Shown: piece after piece, positions 34,092 through 37,473 of the stretch | How positions within the stretch are numbered: the stretch's first letter is position 1 | Layout of the letters: each line of letters begins with the position of its first letter | From: Paraburkholderia piptadeniae | GTDB taxonomy: Bacteria > Pseudomonadota > Gammaproteobacteria > Burkholderiales > Burkholderiaceae | NCBI RefSeq assembly: GCF_900007165.1 | Contig: NZ_CYGY02000027.1 | Span: forward strand, 1-37,473 | Length of the DNA: 37,473 nucleotides | Reading direction: 5' to 3' | Notes under the pieces: model-generated | The model's database searches: none | What the model was told of the DNA's origin: nothing | Seen by the model: the letters and a program-made list of their open reading frames with translations, nothing else | Translations under genes and position numbers: made by a program

Positions 34092-34349
34092 ATGCGCGTT
34101 CTGATCATCAGCGCGATCCTGTTGGTCGTCGGGGCGCGCTCTTTCAACGCGCATGCGAAAGTCGACCAACTCTGTGTGTCCGTCCAGACGAGCACGTGTA
34201 ATTCGATCTTGGCGCGATGTCAATGCACTTCTTCCGGGCGGACGAACGAGCCGGACAGCGTAGCGGAACAACAGAGGCGGTGTGCCCAGAGTTGTCAGGA
34301 GGATTATCAAAAGTGCCTCGCTGACGCTACCCGTTTGTGTTACCGGTAG
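34092..34349 (+). CDS. Small secreted cysteine-rich protein
   Basis: An 85-aa predicted exported protein. Residues 1-22 (MRVLIISAILLVVGARSF then NAHA) form a signal peptide. The mature part of about 63 residues has eight cysteines (LCV, TCN, RCQC, RCAQSC, KCL, LCYR), suggesting a disulfide-stabilised periplasmic or secreted mini-protein. An upstream ATG at 34074 (MWWQTN extension) is a possible start. No family is recognised. The even number of Cys and clean signal peptide argue it is real rather than chance. Neighbours are unrelated accessory genes. Confidence 0.6.
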   Translation: MRVLIISAILLVVGARSFNAHAKVDQLCVSVQTSTCNSILARCQCTSSGRTNEPDSVAEQQRRCAQSCQEDYQKCLADATRLCYR

Positions 34350-34498
34350 GCGAACGTCGGGCGTGCCCGGCAGCACGCATTCCGGTGTCTTCGTGTTTCC
34401 CGCCGCGAAGCGCCCCCAGTTAAACCTGCGGCGTGGTATTCGAACGGCCACCAGACCAGCGCTGGCGGCATGCCTGCGCGGTCTGACGAAGAAAGGCG

Positions 34499-34765
34499 TT
34501 ACGCGAACGACATTTCCAGACTGATGCCGGAATAGTTGATCCGTGGCGCGACCTCGCAACCCTCGCCTTTCTCGAAGTGCACCATTCCATACCGCTCCAT
34601 CGTCTTGAGCGTGCGCGCCAGGTTGGATTTCTCGCGTCCAGACGTCCCGGCCAGCTCCGTCAATGATGACGGGTTTGTCCTGGCGATCAATGCCAGCAGG
34701 GCCTGATTCCTGCCCGACAGCGCAGTGGGAAGGACCAAGGCACTCGCGCTCGCATAAGGCAGCGT
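34499..34765 (-). pseudogene. HTH regulator of the MarR-like HVO_A0114 type, N-terminally truncated
   Basis: The readable peptide ALSGRNQALLALIARTNPSS, LTELAGTSGREKSNLARTLK and TMERYGMVHFEKG is the winged-helix domain of a small DNA-binding family (HVO_A0114-type) often paired with toxin genes. Family members carry about 40 additional N-terminal residues before the NxALL helix. Here an in-frame TAA lies about 34765 on the minus strand, just upstream of residues still resembling the family (PYASASALVLPTALSGRNQ). The only starts available are TTG 34738 or other weak codons, so the gene is probably truncated. A restarted 79-aa HTH protein is possible. Confidence 0.7.
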
Positions 34766-35286
34766 TTACGGGATTCCAAGGAGCGCAAGCGCCGGCTTGT
34801 CCCCCTGGCGGCCCCGCCCGCGGGTCGCCGCGAATGCCTTGGCGACAAGGGCCTCGCCCCGCCAAAAGAAAACGCCCACGTTTTTCACGCAGGCGTTTCC
34901 GTGGCCCCGCTACCGCGCCCCGTTGAACGGTCATCCCGTCCGTTACTCCGTCGGGGCCGGCTTCCGCGCGGCTCTCATCAAGTATAGGACGCGCACAGGT
35001 TCGGACCTATTTGCGAAGCCTTATGGGCGGCCAACCCATCCATCATCGTGCAGCAACAGGGGAGCCTCGACGCGGCTGACGTGACATCGCGATGGACAGA
35101 CGGGGCCGATGGGTTCAACGAACGCTGCATTAGCCTCTTGAAGGCCCGATGTGCTATCGAACCCGCAAAAGGTAAGGATTTCCCGGAGTCCGGGGGCTTG
35201 AACTCCAGGCAAGTCCAAATGCTCGCGACGACCTAACGCACGGTTCAAAAGCCGAAGGCGCAAGTTACTGAGATCGCACCGGGTAT
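34766..35286. other. Intergenic stretch downstream of the RES toxin gene
   Basis: About 520 bp with a terminator-like hairpin at 34864-34898 acting on the minus strand. No supported gene. Confidence 0.4.
34864..34898 (-). terminator. Candidate rho-independent terminator for minus-strand transcription
   Basis: On the minus strand AAACGCC and GGCGTTT (7-bp arms) enclose a 15-nt loop and are followed by TTCTTTTGG. The stem is modest, but arms starting in A and ending in a T-run are typical. It lies about 390 bp after the RES gene stop, so assignment to that operon is tentative. Confidence 0.4.
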
Positions 35287-35934
35287 TCAGGCTATACCGA
35301 TCTTCAAACTCGCGGCAAGTTTGACCACCCTGCTGCGTGCAGGAAGTTCCGCGAGAGACACCTGCTCGATGACATTGAACGGTTTGTCTGGATAACCAGG
35401 CATTCGCTGACCGAACAGCATGATGCAACGACCGGCGTCATGACGACGGGAACCGTAAGCGATACCTTGAGCCTCTGGTCTTTGGTCAAATGCTGCTTGC
35501 GCCCACTGGCGCGTCTGCGCGTAAAAGGCTGGAAGACTTTCGATCAGGCGGTGTCGGTCCAGTCCCAGTGCAGGCAGATACGGACTGTGAAAACTGACAC
35601 AGTGGATCGGATCATCGAATGCAATGCGAGCAATCCGATAGCTGTCCAGCTTGTCGAGGTCGAAGCTGCCTGCCGGGTTAAGGGGGACGTCGTGGAAGAC
35701 CGACTCCATGATTGCGCAATTAAACGTGCTGGCTGCGTAGTAGGTATGGACGGGCGTTGCGTCCGGTTGTTCGAGCGGGGCGAACCGGGTGTCGCCCCAG
35801 CCCCTGGCAAAACCGGACGCCGTGTTCGGATGCGGATCGACTGAATAAACGTGATACCACTCCTGCACGTCTTCTCGTGTTATCTCCTCCAGTACGAACT
35901 CTTCGATCTCACGCGGAGCAGGGACCCAGGTCAC
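35287..35934 (-). CDS. RES-domain toxin (NAD-degrading type) of a RES-Xre pair
   Basis: A 215-aa protein of the RES family, whose studied members (MbcT-like) destroy or phosphorolyse NAD+ and stop growth. Family landmarks: EWYHVYSVDP, ARGWGDTRFAPLE (Arg/Gly strand), TYYAASTFNCAIMESVFHDV (Glu-containing helix), RIARIAF, then QGIAYGSRRHDAGRCIMLFG, corresponding to the conserved G-[IL]-x-Y-x-S-R-R...LFG. The length agrees with the family (150-220 aa). The start is GTG at 35934, in a 4-nt overlap (GTGA) with the upstream gene's stop, so translation is coupled to the antitoxin. Confidence 0.9.
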   Translation of the reverse strand: MTWVPAPREIEEFVLEEITREDVQEWYHVYSVDPHPNTASGFARGWGDTRFAPLEQPDATPVHTYYAASTFNCAIMESVFHDVPLNPAGSFDLDKLDSYRIARIAFDDPIHCVSFHSPYLPALGLDRHRLIESLPAFYAQTRQWAQAAFDQRPEAQGIAYGSRRHDAGRCIMLFGQRMPGYPDKPFNVIEQVSLAELPARSRVVKLAASLKIGIA

Positions 35935-36584
35935 GCGCTGTAGCTCCCATGATGGTGACCAGCCGCTGCCAGGACATCATCCGGTCTGTCCAGCGCGTCC
36001 TTGGGTGCCACTGGCCGGGGTTCTCCCGGGCCCTGCGTCGCGATCCAGCCGTTCGGAGCATGAAACCACGCTGCGATTTTCCACGTATCGGCAACCGGCC
36101 CGAGCGCGGCAAGGATCTCGCGAATGATGGGCAAGGGCTGGCACAGGGCATCGAACTGATATGCCGCAAAGTACTCCCGTCCGTTCACGTTCACGCTGAA
36201 GATTCGACCGCGGCGTTTCCAGTCGCTGGCAGGCTGCGATTTGCTGCCCGGCGGCGTCTGCTGCAGGGCGTTAATCTGCTCAGACGTCAGCCAGTCGCCC
36301 GATTCGAAAATGGCGCGCATTGTCGCCATTCGTTGCTGCCGCTCAAACAGCAACTCGTCGGATGGCTCGATGAGACGGGTCACCAGGCGCACAATTTCGT
36401 CCGCACGCTCGACCACGTCCCGACTCGCATCGGGAGTTGAAAACATCAGGCGTGCCGCTCTTTCGAAGCTTGCCTGGAAGGATTCCGCGACCGCTGGGTT
36501 GACGCCTGCCGGCAGCTGAATGCTGAACTGGACGTATCGATCTTCGCGGTCTTCGACCACCTTCGCGTGTTCATCCACAATCAT
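35931..36584 (-). CDS. RES-associated antitoxin-like protein (MbcA/Xre/ParS-type C-terminus)
   Basis: A 217-aa protein immediately upstream of, and overlapping, the RES toxin. The N-terminal half (about 10-110) is helical and rich in charged residues. The C-terminal half has the block DWKRRGRIFSVNVNGREYFA, AYQFDALCQPLPIIREIL, TWKIAAWFHAPNGWI and DALDRPDDVLAAAGHH. This matches the layout of RES partner proteins (a GRIF-x-x-x...YPA-[YF]-QFD strand segment followed by a W-F-x-x-P-N toxin-binding segment). ATG 36584 has a strong GGAGG seven bases upstream; 50 further open codons upstream are not supported. Expected role: neutralise the toxin and autorepress the operon. No strict HTH could be pointed to. 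Confidence 0.78.
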   Translation of the reverse strand: MIVDEHAKVVEDREDRYVQFSIQLPAGVNPAVAESFQASFERAARLMFSTPDASRDVVERADEIVRLVTRLIEPSDELLFERQQRMATMRAIFESGDWLTSEQINALQQTPPGSKSQPASDWKRRGRIFSVNVNGREYFAAYQFDALCQPLPIIREILAALGPVADTWKIAAWFHAPNGWIATQGPGEPRPVAPKDALDRPDDVLAAAGHHHGSYSA

Positions 36585-36828
36585 TGCGGCCTCCGTATGC
36601 GCCAACATTGACGACATAATAGCATGTGTCGGCAAAGTCGGCGTAATCGCGTGCGTGCGCGGAACGCAGGCCGGAGAACAAAATCTTGTCAGACGGTATT
36701 GAGCAGGAAAAAATCGGACAAAATTGGCGTCCATTGTAAGGAATCGTGCAAAATTGACCTGCTTTCATCCGGATGAATTCCGTACGACCTATGCTTTTTA
36801 CCTGGTTAGTCGGAATATAAGGGCGTTC

Positions 36829-37395
36829 ATGGGCACACGGGAGACATTTGCCGCGTCATCGGGCAGCCTGATTGAGGCGTTCGACGCGCTGTGCGCGGTT
36901 CTCAACACGCAAGGACGCGAGTCGCTGGCATTTGCCCGCGCACGTGCGCGCTATGAGGTCGCTCATCTTTTCTGGCGCTCGCATCAGCTCCGGCTCAGGG
37001 CCGACGCCGAAGCGAGCCGCTTTACGTCGCCTGGCGCCGGCCGCCGGCTGCTCGTGGTTCACGAGCGCGAGCCGGTTGCGGCGTCCGTGCTGCAGATGGC
37101 GAAGCTCCAGGGGTTTGAGGCAGCGTCCAGCAGCTGCGAAGACCTTGCGGACAGCCTGTCTGCCTTACGTCCGCAACTGGTCTTTCTGGATGGCGAGCCG
37201 CATGGCGCGTCGAAAATCGAGGCGATCGACCTGTGCAGGCGACGGGCCAGGCGCTGCCGCATTGTGCTGCTGTCAGCGGCGCGCAACCCGACGCGCAGCT
37301 GGCCAGGTGTCGATGCGGTCATGACCAGGCCCGCGTCGGTGCAGGCCATACTGCAGCGCTGCTGCGAGCTGGTCCCGATGGCCGGGCTTGCCTGA
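36829..37395 (+). CDS. Degenerate receiver (REC-like) domain protein
   Basis: A 188-aa protein. Residues about 1-65 are helical with a basic segment (ALCAVLNTQGRESLAFARAR). Residues about 66-185 have a CheY-like alternation: RRLLVVHEREPVAASVLQMA (beta-1/alpha-1), PQLVFLDGEPHG (beta-3 with the potential phospho-Asp), CRIVLLSAARNP (beta-4 with Ser at the usual Ser/Thr place) and VDAVMTRPASVQAILQRCCE. The acidic pair after beta-1 is replaced by HERE, and the conserved Lys before Pro is Arg (MTRPAS), so phosphorylation is doubtful. ATG 36829 follows TAAGGGCG. Divergent from the RES-antitoxin operon. No output domain is visible. Confidence 0.6.
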   Translation: MGTRETFAASSGSLIEAFDALCAVLNTQGRESLAFARARARYEVAHLFWRSHQLRLRADAEASRFTSPGAGRRLLVVHEREPVAASVLQMAKLQGFEAASSSCEDLADSLSALRPQLVFLDGEPHGASKIEAIDLCRRRARRCRIVLLSAARNPTRSWPGVDAVMTRPASVQAILQRCCELVPMAGLA

Positions 37396-37473
37396 TCAAG
37401 GCGGGAAAAGCAGGACAGGTTGCCGCGGTCCGCAGGCCATGGCGAGTGCAATTTGACATAAGGTTATTTATCA

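Noticed and set aside
36719..36756. CAAAATTG direct repeats between the antitoxin and REC-like genes
   Set aside because: Only 8 bp, spaced 30 bp in an AT-richer promoter region. Too weak alone to call an operator.

Overview
This is GC-rich DNA with the gene content, start-site habits and accessory mix of a Burkholderiaceae genome (Paraburkholderia, Caballeronia or Burkholderia type). That placement is an inference from protein style, because no rRNA or tRNA lies in the window. It reads as an accessory region: gene clusters separated by decayed mobile elements (IS630 tail, integrase scrap, Tn3-family transposase, IS6 and IS5 elements) and several broken genes.

1-10700: after two mobile-element scraps comes a catabolic locus. 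A tightly overlapping minus-strand operon encodes two crotonase-fold enzymes and an NDP-forming acyl-CoA synthetase. It faces away from a MurR/RpiR regulator, which is followed by a polar amino-acid ABC transporter (binding protein, permease, ATPase) and a C45-type Ntn amidase/acyltransferase. Four copies of one 14-bp near-palindrome (consensus rCAACaraTGTTGy) lie in the three control positions, so the regulator probably controls itself, the operon and the transporter. The inferred job is uptake of an amide-type conjugate, its hydrolysis, and CoA-dependent breakdown of the acyl part. A second RpiR gene follows, with a decayed second copy of the C45 gene directly upstream.

10700-15260: a long non-coding stretch with a 25-bp inverted repeat, then nadE, then the broken C-terminal part of a Tn3-family transposase.

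15260-22820: a membrane diguanylate cyclase and a GAF-EAL phosphodiesterase (c-di-GMP turnover), then polysaccharide genes: a TupA-like ATP-grasp protein, a GT4 glycosyltransferase interrupted by one in-frame TAA, an intact GT4, and a small conserved-looking ORF.

23138-25979: the most unusual unit. One gene joins a cyclic-nucleotide-binding domain, a winged-helix-like segment and a FliG-C-like domain. It is followed by a MotA/MotC-like and a MotB/MotD-like stator gene. This looks like a stator plus a rotor-like, nucleotide-sensing partner, with no other flagellar gene in view.

26562-32531: a hybrid histidine kinase carrying a one-base frameshift and cut at its 3' end by an 829-bp IS6-family element. 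That element also cuts an IS5-family transposase. Beyond it are the C-terminal remnant of a Wzy-like polymerase and an intact GT-C-like membrane protein, so the IS6 element probably marks a deletion or rearrangement inside a polysaccharide locus.

33482-37473: small accessory genes: a 76-aa protein, an 8-cysteine secreted protein, a truncated HTH protein, a RES-type toxin with its MbcA/Xre-like antitoxin (4-nt overlap), and a degenerate receiver-domain protein.
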